Shown here piece after piece: positions 1 to 6,077 of a stretch of 19,919 bases of DNA. This DNA is from STD2-77 sp964503935. GTDB lineage: Bacteria > Patescibacteriota > Minisyncoccia > JAHIHE01 > JAGLIN01. Location of the stretch: assembly GCA_964503935.1 (NCBI GenBank), contig CAZDCJ010000018.1, positions 1 through 19,919 of the forward strand, read 5' to 3'. Position numbers and translations under genes: made by a program. Each line of letters starts with the position of its first letter. The first letter of the stretch is position 1. Under the pieces are notes generated by a model, which was not told the origin of the DNA, did not search any database, and was given only the letters and a program-made list of their open reading frames with translations.

Positions 1-13
1 CCGCGCGCATTTC
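1..13 (+). repeat. Truncated REP element at the left edge, distal flank of the RAYT gene
   Basis: The first 13 bases, CCGCGCGCATTTC, are the 3' tail of a plus-oriented REP unit; a complete copy at 1936-1957 runs into the same CCGCGCGCATTT. The exact reverse complement lies at 577-589 on the other side of the transposase gene, so the gene sits between inverted copies. The hairpin of this left copy is outside the window. Confidence 0.6.
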
Positions 14-545
14 AATCGTCCTCTTTCGTAAAATCCACGATCGGATAACTTCCGAAAGCATCGTCCAGCCATTCCCTTCCTTCCTTTTCAAGCCATAATC
101 GGTACGAGGAATATTCATATTCTTCCATTTGCAGTACATTACCGTGTTTTACCGGATTATGATGGATATAATTGAAGCGCGTCCAGAAATCATTTTCCGT
201 CTTTATGCATTTATCCCAATAGTTATACCAGATCGTCTTTTCCTGTATCTTATCCATCTTTTTCAACAAGATAGCGCTCTTTCCATTAACGCCTTTTACG
301 AATGCGGAAATATTCTTGCCGTGGGCGATCCCGATGAGCAGATGATAATGGCTGTCCATGATGGCATATGCGTAAATCGTTACGCCGAAAAGCTTTGCCT
401 TCTCGCGGAGGACGCTTCGTAACATTTTCTTCTTCTCATCGCTATCAAATAGCGGTTTCTTCTGGTAAGTGCTGGCGGTTATGAAATATATCTCGTTATC
501 GGCAAAATAATGAGGTGGTTTGTGGTTTTTGTTAATTGTTCGCAT
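12..545 (-). CDS. REP-associated tyrosine transposase (RAYT, TnpA_REP / Y1 transposase family)
   Basis: A 177-aa single-strand DNA nuclease of the IS200/IS605-related Y1 superfamily, whose RAYT branch processes REP palindromes. The HUH metal-binding motif is H66-Y-H68 in SHYHLLIG. The nucleophile is probably Y126 in FNYIHHNPVKHG, the RAYT-style YIHxNPVK motif. A WYNYWDKCI segment at 106-114 matches the conserved region between them. Length is usual for the family and both catalytic motifs are intact, so it may be active. It is flanked by a perfect 13-bp inverted repeat (1-13 and 577-589) belonging to the REP family that fills 577-748 and 1736-2142. That is the arrangement expected of a RAYT with its own REP substrates. 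The start is the ATG just inside the right REP; no Shine-Dalgarno is visible. There is no accompanying TnpB gene, as expected for RAYTs. Confidence 0.92.
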   Translation of the reverse strand: MRTINKNHKPPHYFADNEIYFITASTYQKKPLFDSDEKKKMLRSVLREKAKLFGVTIYAYAIMDSHYHLLIGIAHGKNISAFVKGVNGKSAILLKKMDKIQEKTIWYNYWDKCIKTENDFWTRFNYIHHNPVKHGNVLQMEEYEYSSYRLWLEKEGREWLDDAFGSYPIVDFTKEDD

Positions 546-566
546 AATGGACTGTTATTTTGTTTT

Positions 567-595
567 ACTATAGCACGAAATGCGCGCGGGTTAAA
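567..595 (-). promoter_or_regulatory. Putative RAYT promoter with extended -10 next to a REP palindrome
   Basis: Read on the minus strand, TGCTATAGT (575 to 567) is an extended -10 about 22 bases upstream of the ATG. Seventeen bases upstream, TTTAAC (595 to 590) is only a weak -35 and lies inside the first REP palindrome, so REP binding by the transposase could cover its own promoter. This regulatory reading is inference. Confidence 0.45.
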
Positions 596-748
596 ACCCG
601 CTACTCCAAAATACGAAATACAGCGCGGGTTAAAACCCGCTACTCCAAAATACGATTTTACGGGATGGAGTAGCGGACTTTAGTCCGCGCGGTTGTCCCA
701 CGCGAATAATACGGGATTAAATGCGCGCGGGTTAAAACCCGCTACTCC
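577..748. repeat. REP cluster 1 (four palindromic units, mixed orientation)
   Basis: Four 16-bp palindromes, each with a 7-bp stem and 2-base loop, carry a CTACTCC or GGAGTAG foot. GCGGGTTAAAACCCGC occurs at 586-601, 625-640 and 727-742, each followed by TACTCC. GCGGACTTTAGTCCGC occurs at 673-688 in the opposite orientation, preceded by GGAGTA. Read with the foot first, each unit is GTAG next to a hairpin, the layout known for enterobacterial REPs recognised by TnpA_REP. The spacer carries a GGTTGTCCCACGCG linker (691-704) whose complement recurs in cluster 2. No gene lies between the transposase and the promoter at 788. Confidence 0.9.
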
Positions 749-787
749 ACAATACAGCGCGGAATCATGTCATCCCGCTTCTTATGT

Positions 788-816
788 TTGTCACAAATCC
801 GCTTGCATGCTAGAAT
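788..816 (+). promoter_or_regulatory. Sigma70-type promoter of the TPR gene
   Basis: TTGTCA (788-793) and TAGAAT (811-816) are separated by exactly 17 bases, with an extended -10 TG at 808-809. Predicted start near 823 gives a leader of about 23 bases before the ATG at 846. Confidence 0.7.
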
Positions 817-845
817 AAGGTGTATTTAATACTTAATTATCAGGT

Positions 846-1658
846 ATGGAAAACGATAAAGTAGAGGAAGAAAAGACCGAAAAAGCGGAGAAAAAGCCTA
901 TTTATAAGAAGCTGGCAGTCCCGTTGGTCCTTCTGGCCCTGGTCGGATTGTATTACTATCTGCCCTACAAGGAAAAACAGGATTTCGTCAAATCAACCAC
1001 GCCAAATTTTGTTTCAGTTGCCAATACTGATTTGGATGAAGGGGATTTGGAAAGATTGAGAGGGGAATATGGCGGACTGGAAAGCAATTTGTCTAAGAAC
1101 GGCTATGATCTCGAGGCAAATCTGAAAAAAGCGGAAATCCTCCATGTCATGCAGGAATATGACAAGGCTCATGCCGTTTATATGAAAATGACGCAGCTTT
1201 ACCCCGAAGACAGCCGTGCGTTCAAAGGGATGGGGGATATTTACTTTACCAAACGGGATTATGTGGCTAGTGAAGCTCCCTACCTGAACGCAATCAAGCT
1301 GGATCCGGCTAATGTGGATGCATATGGCCAACTTGCCCGGGCATATCGTTATTTTGAGAAAGACAATGGGGAAATCGGGAAATTTTACGAGGATGGAATC
1401 ACTGCCCTCGGCGACAATAGCGAAGTACTTGTAAACCTGTATGCCAAGCACTTGGAGAGGATAGGAGACTATTCGAAAGCGATAGAGGAATGGAAGATAA
1501 TCTCGGCTAAATATCCGGATGATGTGGATATCCAGAATCAGATATTAGATTTAGAAGCTAAGGCTAATAATCCTGTTCCTGCGGCTTCTTCAACCGAGCA
1601 GCCGGTCGCTCCCGCAGCGGATGCGGCGAATCCGGCGCCTGAGGCTCCAGCGGTGTAA
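846..1658 (+). CDS. Membrane-anchored TPR-repeat protein
   Basis: A 270-aa protein. Residues 1-22 are highly charged (E/K) and cytoplasmic; 23-40 form one membrane segment (LAVPLVLLALVGLYYYLP). About four tetratricopeptide repeats follow between roughly 87 and 232. They are recognisable by motifs such as YDKAHAVYMKMTQLYPED, AFKGMGDIYFTKRDY and NAIKLDPANVDAYGQLARAY. A Pro/Ala-rich tail runs from 240 to 270. TPR domains bind proteins, and this one should face outward. The position upstream of the pilus genes makes a PilF/PilW-like pilus assembly role possible, but it has its own promoter and terminator and is separated from the pilus locus by a REP array. No enzymatic motif is visible. Start is the ATG just after ATCAGGT; the Shine-Dalgarno is weak at best. 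Confidence 0.85.
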   Translation: MENDKVEEEKTEKAEKKPIYKKLAVPLVLLALVGLYYYLPYKEKQDFVKSTTPNFVSVANTDLDEGDLERLRGEYGGLESNLSKNGYDLEANLKKAEILHVMQEYDKAHAVYMKMTQLYPEDSRAFKGMGDIYFTKRDYVASEAPYLNAIKLDPANVDAYGQLARAYRYFEKDNGEIGKFYEDGITALGDNSEVLVNLYAKHLERIGDYSKAIEEWKIISAKYPDDVDIQNQILDLEAKANNPVPAASSTEQPVAPAADAANPAPEAPAV

Positions 1659-1700
1659 GATGAAGTCGTGTTGGATATGTTTTACGACATAAAGGAAGGA

Positions 1701-1730
1701 AAAATCCCGCAGAGAATGCGGGGTTTTCGC
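1701..1730 (+). terminator. Rho-independent terminator of the TPR gene
   Basis: AAAATCCCGC (1701-1710) pairs with GCGGGGTTTT (1718-1727) around a 7-base loop, ten pairs including one T-G. The 3' arm ends in TTTT. It lies 43 bases after the TPR stop codon. Confidence 0.8.
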
Positions 1731-1735
1731 ATTTT

Positions 1736-2142
1736 GGAGTAGCGGGTTTTAACCCGCGCCGCATTTTGGATCTCGTATTTTTCGCGTGGGACAACCGCGC
1801 GGGTTAAAACCCGCTACTCCAGCCCGGCAACCGGATATATATTGCTTGGGACAACCGCGCGGACTGGCGCAGACTAAAGTCTGCTACTCCAAATGCCCAG
1901 TCCGCTACCCCATCCCGGCAACCGGATCGTATTTTGGAGTAGCGGGATTCATCCCGCGCGCATTTAAAAAACGTAATCATCGCGTGGGACAACCGGCGCG
2001 GGTTAAAACCCGCTACTCCATCCCGTCATTTAGCCCATCGCGTATCTCGGGACAGCCGCGCAGGTTAAAACCTGCTATTCCAGCCCGGCAACCGGATATG
2101 CATTGCTTGGGACAACCGGCGCAGGTTAAAACCTGCTACTCC
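1736..2142. repeat. REP cluster 2 (seven palindromic units in a composite array)
   Basis: Seven 16-bp palindromes with the CTACTCC/GGAGTAG foot: 1742-1757, 1799-1814, 1869-1884, 1942-1957, 1998-2013, 2060-2075 and 2121-2136. Those at 1742 and 1942 are inverted relative to the rest. Stems vary while staying paired: GCGGGTT/AACCCGC, GCAGACT/AGTCTGC, GCGGGAT/ATCCCGC, GCAGGTT/AACCTGC. Several are preceded by TGGGACAACCG or a variant (about 1787, 1847, 1986, 2048, 2108), giving a period near 60 bases in places. With the tandem tail at 2143-2205 and the kinase promoter, this explains the whole 650-base gap between the TPR and kinase genes. Confidence 0.9.
1859..1910. repeat. REP unit nested inside another REP-like unit
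   Basis: GCGGACTGG (1859-1867) and CCAGTCCGC (1897-1905) are a perfect 9-bp inverted pair, followed by TACCC. Between them lies a complete second unit, the palindrome GCAGACTAAAGTCTGC (1869-1884) and its TACTCC foot. The outer arms match the GCGGACT-type stem at 673-688. The simplest reading is insertion of one unit into the loop of another. Confidence 0.55.
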
Positions 2143-2205
2143 AGCCCGGCACTTCGCTACTCCAGCCCGTTACTTCACTACTCTATCCCGGCACTTCACT
2201 ACTCC
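2143..2205 (+). repeat. Three degenerate 21-bp tandem repeats (stemless REP remnants)
   Basis: Three consecutive 21-base units start at 2143, 2164 and 2185, of the form AGCCCGGCACTTCRCTACTCC. They keep the CTACTCC foot and the AGCCCGGCA flank of the REP units but have lost the palindromic stem, so they look like decayed or replication-slippage derivatives. Confidence 0.75.
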
Positions 2206-2232
2206 ATCTCGTCCGGAGTGCCGCCTTCTCTT

Positions 2233-2261
2233 TTGTTTCCAAATAAAAGTTGTGGTATAAT
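2233..2261 (+). promoter_or_regulatory. Promoter of the kinase gene
   Basis: TTGTTT (2233-2238), a 17-base spacer and TATAAT (2256-2261), with extended -10 TG at 2253-2254. Predicted start near 2268, about 40 bases before the ATG at 2309. It is the best -10 match in this part of the window and may drive the kinase-regulator-pilB unit. Confidence 0.75.
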
Positions 2262-2308
2262 TAATCTGTAAACTCTGCATTCAAGAAATTAAACCTAAAA
2301 ACAAAAAG

Positions 2309-3313
2309 ATGTCCAAGTCTTTCCTGGATCAGATCGGATTCAAAGAGTGTCGGGAATACCATCTCGGGCTCTGGCAGTGTCCGAGTTTTCTGTTCGTCGT
2401 AATGGGAGTCATTAACATCGCGTCGATCCTGACGACCTATGTGATCGTGGACCAGTATAATTCTCCGGAGCTGGTAATCATATCCGTGTCGGTGATCAGC
2501 ATCTTCATCTTCACGCTGGGCACTTCGGTCATCCGCGGCATCCAGGAGATGGCGACGGTGAACAAGATGCGGGTGGAATTCATCTCCATCGCGTCGCACC
2601 AGCTGAAGGCGCCGCTTTCGGGGCTGCGGTGGTCGTTCGACGTCATGAACAGCCCGAAGACGGGGCCTCTGAACGATAAGCAGCGGGAATTCATGAGTGA
2701 TGTGGAGGAGAATATCACCCGCATGATCCGGCTGGTGAACGATCTTCTGGACGTGTCGCGCATCGATTCGGGGCGGATGGTGATGAATATCGCCATGGTG
2801 GACCTCAAGAAGGTGGCGGAGGAAGTGATGAAGGACCTCAACGTCTTCGCGCGGGCGAACAATGTGGAGATCATACTGGATGCCGGGGAAGGGCTGCCCA
2901 GGGTGAAGACCGACGAGATGCGCATCCGTATGGTCATCCAGAATTTCATCGATAACGCGGTAAAGTATATAGGTGAGAACAAGAAAGGGGAGATCCATGT
3001 GATAATCCGGGACGAAGCTGATCAGATCTACTGCGGCGTGAAGGACAACGGGATAGGGATCTCCAAGGATAATCAGAAGAAGATATTCGAGAAATTCTTC
3101 CGCGCGGAGGAAGTGAAGCGCAAGCAGACGGTAGGCACGGGGCTGGGACTCTATATCGCGAAAGCCGCGGTGGAGAATTCCGGCGGCCAGGTGGGCTTCG
3201 AGTCTGAAGAGGGCGAAGGAAGCGAATTCTGGTTCCGGCTGCCGAAGGTCCGGGCGGGGGAAGATGAGAAAGAGAGGCTGGAGGTGGTGATTACGGGGAA
3301 GGGGAAGAACTGA
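2309..3313 (+). CDS. Membrane sensor histidine kinase
   Basis: A 334-aa two-component kinase. Two membrane segments (about 27-47 and 54-76) are joined by only a few residues (DQYNSPE), so there is no extracytoplasmic sensor domain. The signal must come from the membrane, the cytoplasm or a partner. The HisKA box is FISIASHQLKAPLSGLRW with phospho-accepting H97. The ATPase has the N box NFIDNAVKY (from N212), G1 box KDNGIGIS, F box FEKFFRAEE and G2 box GTGLGLYIAKAAVENSGG. All catalytic boxes are intact. A single-domain regulator gene follows 160 bases later and pilB after that, so pilus control is the likely output (inference). No Shine-Dalgarno precedes the ATG; the leader is A-rich. The gene ends with TGA. 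Confidence 0.96.
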   Translation: MSKSFLDQIGFKECREYHLGLWQCPSFLFVVMGVINIASILTTYVIVDQYNSPELVIISVSVISIFIFTLGTSVIRGIQEMATVNKMRVEFISIASHQLKAPLSGLRWSFDVMNSPKTGPLNDKQREFMSDVEENITRMIRLVNDLLDVSRIDSGRMVMNIAMVDLKKVAEEVMKDLNVFARANNVEIILDAGEGLPRVKTDEMRIRMVIQNFIDNAVKYIGENKKGEIHVIIRDEADQIYCGVKDNGIGISKDNQKKIFEKFFRAEEVKRKQTVGTGLGLYIAKAAVENSGGQVGFESEEGEGSEFWFRLPKVRAGEDEKERLEVVITGKGKN

Positions 3314-3328
3314 CGCGTACATCGTAAG

Positions 3329-3434
3329 TGTCATCCTGAACTCGTTTCAGGATCCTCGGATTGCCGGGCATTAATCGCAATAGTATCATTATTGCCTTAT
3401 GTCGCGAAGATGCTGAAACAAGTTCAGCATGACA
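3329..3434. repeat. Inverted pair of 31-bp intergenic repeats between kinase and regulator
   Basis: The copy at 3329-3359 (TGTCATCCTGAACTCGTTTC...) and the copy at 3404-3434 are inverted relatives. Each contains a small hairpin: CCTGAA/TTCAGG at 3335-3340/3346-3351 and GCTGAA/TTCAGC at 3412-3417/3423-3428. The end pair is exchanged in a compensatory way (C-G versus G-C). The copies could also pair with each other across a 44-base loop. A weak promoter-like TTGCCG (3361-3366), 17-base spacer, TATCAT (3384-3389) lies between them. Confidence 0.75.
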
Positions 3435-3473
3435 TACATAATGAGAAATAATTTTTAATCATCATACAAAAAC

Positions 3474-3845
3474 ATGGCCAAGAAAATTTTAGTTGTCGAA
3501 GATGAAGCGACCCTCCAGAAGGCGTTGGTAGAAGTGTTGGAACAGTCGGATTATCAGACCTTGTCCGCGATGGATGGAGAGAAAGGCTTGCAGCTGGCGA
3601 AGGAAGAGGCCCCTGATCTGATCCTTCTCGATATCATCCTTCCCAAGATGGACGGGTTCGAGGTCCTCAAGGCACTCAAGGAGGATCCCAAGGCGGCGAA
3701 TATCCCGGTCATCATCCTTACCAATCTGGGCGATGTCTCGAGCGTGCAGCAGGCTCTGGAATTGGGGGCGAATTCCTATCTGGTGAAGGCAGATTTCCAC
3801 TTGAATGACGTCATCGAGAAGGTAGAGCGTACGCTGGCGGCATAA
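3474..3845 (+). CDS. Single-domain (CheY-like) response regulator
   Basis: A 123-aa receiver domain with nothing after it. Acidic pocket E9/D10, phospho-acceptor D53 in LILLDIILPKMDG, switch T83 in IILTN and K105 in YLVKADF are all present. It therefore should be phosphorylated, presumably by the kinase encoded upstream. With no DNA-binding domain, it must act by protein contact. pilB starts only 26 bases after its stop, consistent with co-transcription, so a pilus motor protein is a reasonable target (inference). The ATG follows an A-rich leader without Shine-Dalgarno. Confidence 0.95.
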   Translation: MAKKILVVEDEATLQKALVEVLEQSDYQTLSAMDGEKGLQLAKEEAPDLILLDIILPKMDGFEVLKALKEDPKAANIPVIILTNLGDVSSVQQALELGANSYLVKADFHLNDVIEKVERTLAA

Positions 3846-3871
3846 GCTTATCGGTTTATCATCGAATCTAC

Positions 3872-5665
3872 ATGAGGATCCGAAAAGGACAACTGAAGAA
3901 ATTCTTTATCGAATCGGGACTCTTGGATAAGGAGCGGATAGAGGAGATGGAAGAGATGGCGGAGAAAGAGAAGGCCTCCCTCGACGATATCTTGCTGCGC
4001 GAGAAACTTATCACGGAGCAGGATCTGGCGAAGGCGAAGGCGTATGTCTCCGGCATTCCTTATGTGAATCTGAAAGAAGACGAGATCGATCCCACGGTGC
4101 TCAAGATCATTCCCGAACAGATGGCGCGGCAATATAACGCGATCTCATTCGAAGAAGTGGATGGGAAATTGAAAGTGGCGATGCTTGATCCGAACGATCT
4201 CCTATTCATCGATTTCATCGGCAAGAAGACGGGCAAGGTAATCGTGCCCTGTCTTACCGACGGCGAGAGCATCCGCAAGACTTTCAAGCTCTTCCAGAAG
4301 AGCCTCAAGGCGGAATTCGGCGACCTCGTGGGGGCGCCGATGGGAGATAAGAGCGAGCGGCTGGTATTCTCCAAAGACGGCAAGCTCGAAGAAGGGAGTA
4401 CGGAAGGCGCCGAGGATGATCTCAAGAAGGCGGCGGAAGACCTGCCGGTGGTGAAGATCGTGGATACGCTCCTCAAGCATGCGATCTTGGAAGGGGCGAG
4501 CGATATCCATATCGAGCCGGAAGAGAAGGACGTGGTGACGCGGTTTCGTATCGATGGTGTCTTGCATGACGCCATGACTTTGCCGCGGCTGATATTGCCG
4601 GGCATCGTCGCGAGGATCAAAGTCCTTGCCAATCTCAAGATAGACGAACATCGTCTGCCGCAAGACGGACGTTTCAAGGTGGAGTCGTCTGACTACAAGG
4701 TGGCTTTTCGTGTGTCTATAATCCCGGTATTCGACGGAGAGAAGATCGTCATGCGTCTCCTCAACGAATCCGGGAGCGTCCTCACGCTGGAGCAGATGGG
4801 ATTCCGCAAGCGCGATTACGATATCGTCAAATCGGAGGTGCTGAAGCCTAACGGGATGATCCTCGTAGTTGGTCCGACCGGTTCAGGTAAGACTACCACT
4901 TTGTATACGGTCCTGGGTATGCTCAACGAGCCGGGGGTGAATATCAGTACGCTCGAGGATCCTATCGAATACCGCATGGCGCGCGTGAACCAGTCGCAAG
5001 TGAACGCCAAGATCAATTTCACTTTCGCGGGCGGTCTCCGGGCGCTGCTGCGGCAAGACCCGGATATCATCATGGTGGGGGAGATCCGTGACGGCGAGAC
5101 GGCGGAGCTGGCGGTGCATGCGGCGCTTACCGGGCATCTGGTGCTCTCCACTCTCCACACTTCGAGCGCGGCGGGAACGTTGCCTCGCATCACCGATATG
5201 GGTATCGAGAATTTTCTTATCGCTTCGACCGCCAACGTCATCATTTCCCAGCGGCTCGTGCGCAAGACCTGCCAGGAATGCGCGGAAGGCTATAAGATCG
5301 ATGAGGCGACATACGAAGGATTGGCGCAGCGGTACGATATGGAGAGGCTGGCCCAAGTGCTCTGCGACGACGAAGGCGTAAAGGCCAAGATCAAGGATCT
5401 GAAGGAATTCTGGATGAGCGTGAAGTTCAAGCGAGGGAAGGGATGCCCCAAATGCCGCGGCGGATACAAAGGGCGGATGGGCGTGTACGAGGTGTTCCAG
5501 GTGAGCTCGGGGATAAAGAAGCTTATCAATGGCGCTGCCACTACCGAAGAGCTGGAGAAAGAGGCGATCCGGGAAGGGATGACTACCATGCTGGAAGACG
5601 GATTCGTGAAAGCGGTGCGCGGGGTGACTACCTTGGAAGAAGTGATGCGGGTAACGAAGGAATGA
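3872..5665 (+). CDS. pilB: Type IV pilus assembly ATPase PilB
   Basis: A 597-aa GspE/PilB-type hexameric ATPase that powers pilus extension from the cytoplasm. Residues 1 to about 150 form an N-terminal MshEN-like domain, which in some homologues binds cyclic di-GMP. The core has Walker A GPTGSGKTT (334-342, K340). An Asp-box/Walker B region is RQDPDIIMVGEIRD, and a His box is HLVLSTLHTSSAAG. Four cysteines, C467/C470 (CQEC) and C525/C528 (CPKC), make the zinc site typical of extension ATPases and absent from PilT, which favours PilB over a retraction ATPase. Length and architecture are complete. It is preceded by the response regulator and followed, after a repeat-rich gap, by pilC. No Shine-Dalgarno is visible. 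The gene ends with TGA. Confidence 0.97.
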   Translation: MRIRKGQLKKFFIESGLLDKERIEEMEEMAEKEKASLDDILLREKLITEQDLAKAKAYVSGIPYVNLKEDEIDPTVLKIIPEQMARQYNAISFEEVDGKLKVAMLDPNDLLFIDFIGKKTGKVIVPCLTDGESIRKTFKLFQKSLKAEFGDLVGAPMGDKSERLVFSKDGKLEEGSTEGAEDDLKKAAEDLPVVKIVDTLLKHAILEGASDIHIEPEEKDVVTRFRIDGVLHDAMTLPRLILPGIVARIKVLANLKIDEHRLPQDGRFKVESSDYKVAFRVSIIPVFDGEKIVMRLLNESGSVLTLEQMGFRKRDYDIVKSEVLKPNGMILVVGPTGSGKTTTLYTVLGMLNEPGVNISTLEDPIEYRMARVNQSQVNAKINFTFAGGLRALLRQDPDIIMVGEIRDGETAELAVHAALTGHLVLSTLHTSSAAGTLPRITDMGIENFLIASTANVIISQRLVRKTCQECAEGYKIDEATYEGLAQRYDMERLAQVLCDDEGVKAKIKDLKEFWMSVKFKRGKGCPKCRGGYKGRMGVYEVFQVSSGIKKLINGAATTEELEKEAIREGMTTMLEDGFVKAVRGVTTLEEVMRVTKE

Positions 5666-5688
5666 CTGATAGTTCATATCGCTGTATT

Positions 5689-6050
5689 GTCATTTCGAGT
5701 CCCCTTATTTGTCATTTCGACCGAAGGGAGAAATCTGGAAATTGTACGAAGCAGGGAGAAATATTTTTTCGAGATTGATTTACCCAGCCTGCGTACGGTT
5801 CCTGGATTTCTCAGTCGCCTTGCTCCTTCGAAATGACAAGATGGGGAGGGCTTAGCGGTCCAGTCACTATCGCTCCTTCGAAATGACAAAGCAGAGAGAC
5901 CGGACCCGCAAAGAGGTCCGGAATGACATAAAAGATGTTCGTCCCATTGCCTCTGGTCGCAAATGCTTACGGCTCCGGGCAATGCGGTGAAGATAGGTGC
6001 CACGCTGACTCCGGACCTGATCCGGCACGGCAGATCGCACTTGATATGAC
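5689..6050. repeat. Mosaic intergenic repeats between pilB and pilC
   Basis: The 412-base gap holds no gene. GTCATTTCGA motifs occur at 5689 and 5711, the second leading into GAAGGGAGAAATCTGG. Inverted copies end in TTCGAAATGAC at 5837 and 5887. The inverted unit 5792-5837 contains CGTACGGTTCC, whose complement GGAACCGTACG recurs in a related unit at 15840-15850. A hairpin CCGGACC/GGTCCGG (5900-5906/5915-5921) is followed by GGAATGACA, a motif also seen near 7500. TTGATA at 6041-6046 has no convincing -10 partner, so the pilC promoter is unclear. Confidence 0.75.
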
Positions 6051-6077
6051 AAAAACATAAATACTTAAATAAGAACT

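Noticed and set aside
129..422. 97-aa plus-strand open frame inside the RAYT gene
   Set aside because: Antisense to an intact HUH transposase and lacking any domain or promoter.
586..2136. CRISPR array
   Set aside because: Repeats are short palindromes in both orientations with irregular, related spacers, no cas genes, and an adjacent RAYT explains them.
1786..2271. 161-aa plus-strand open frame in the second REP array
   Set aside because: It translates the repeats themselves (recurring GQPRGLKPA-like segments), has no promoter or ribosome site and overlaps the kinase promoter.
2261..3334. 357-aa minus-strand open frame opposite the kinase
   Set aside because: It mirrors a histidine kinase gene with all catalytic boxes; its composition (His/Arg/Leu-rich) is typical of an antisense shadow.
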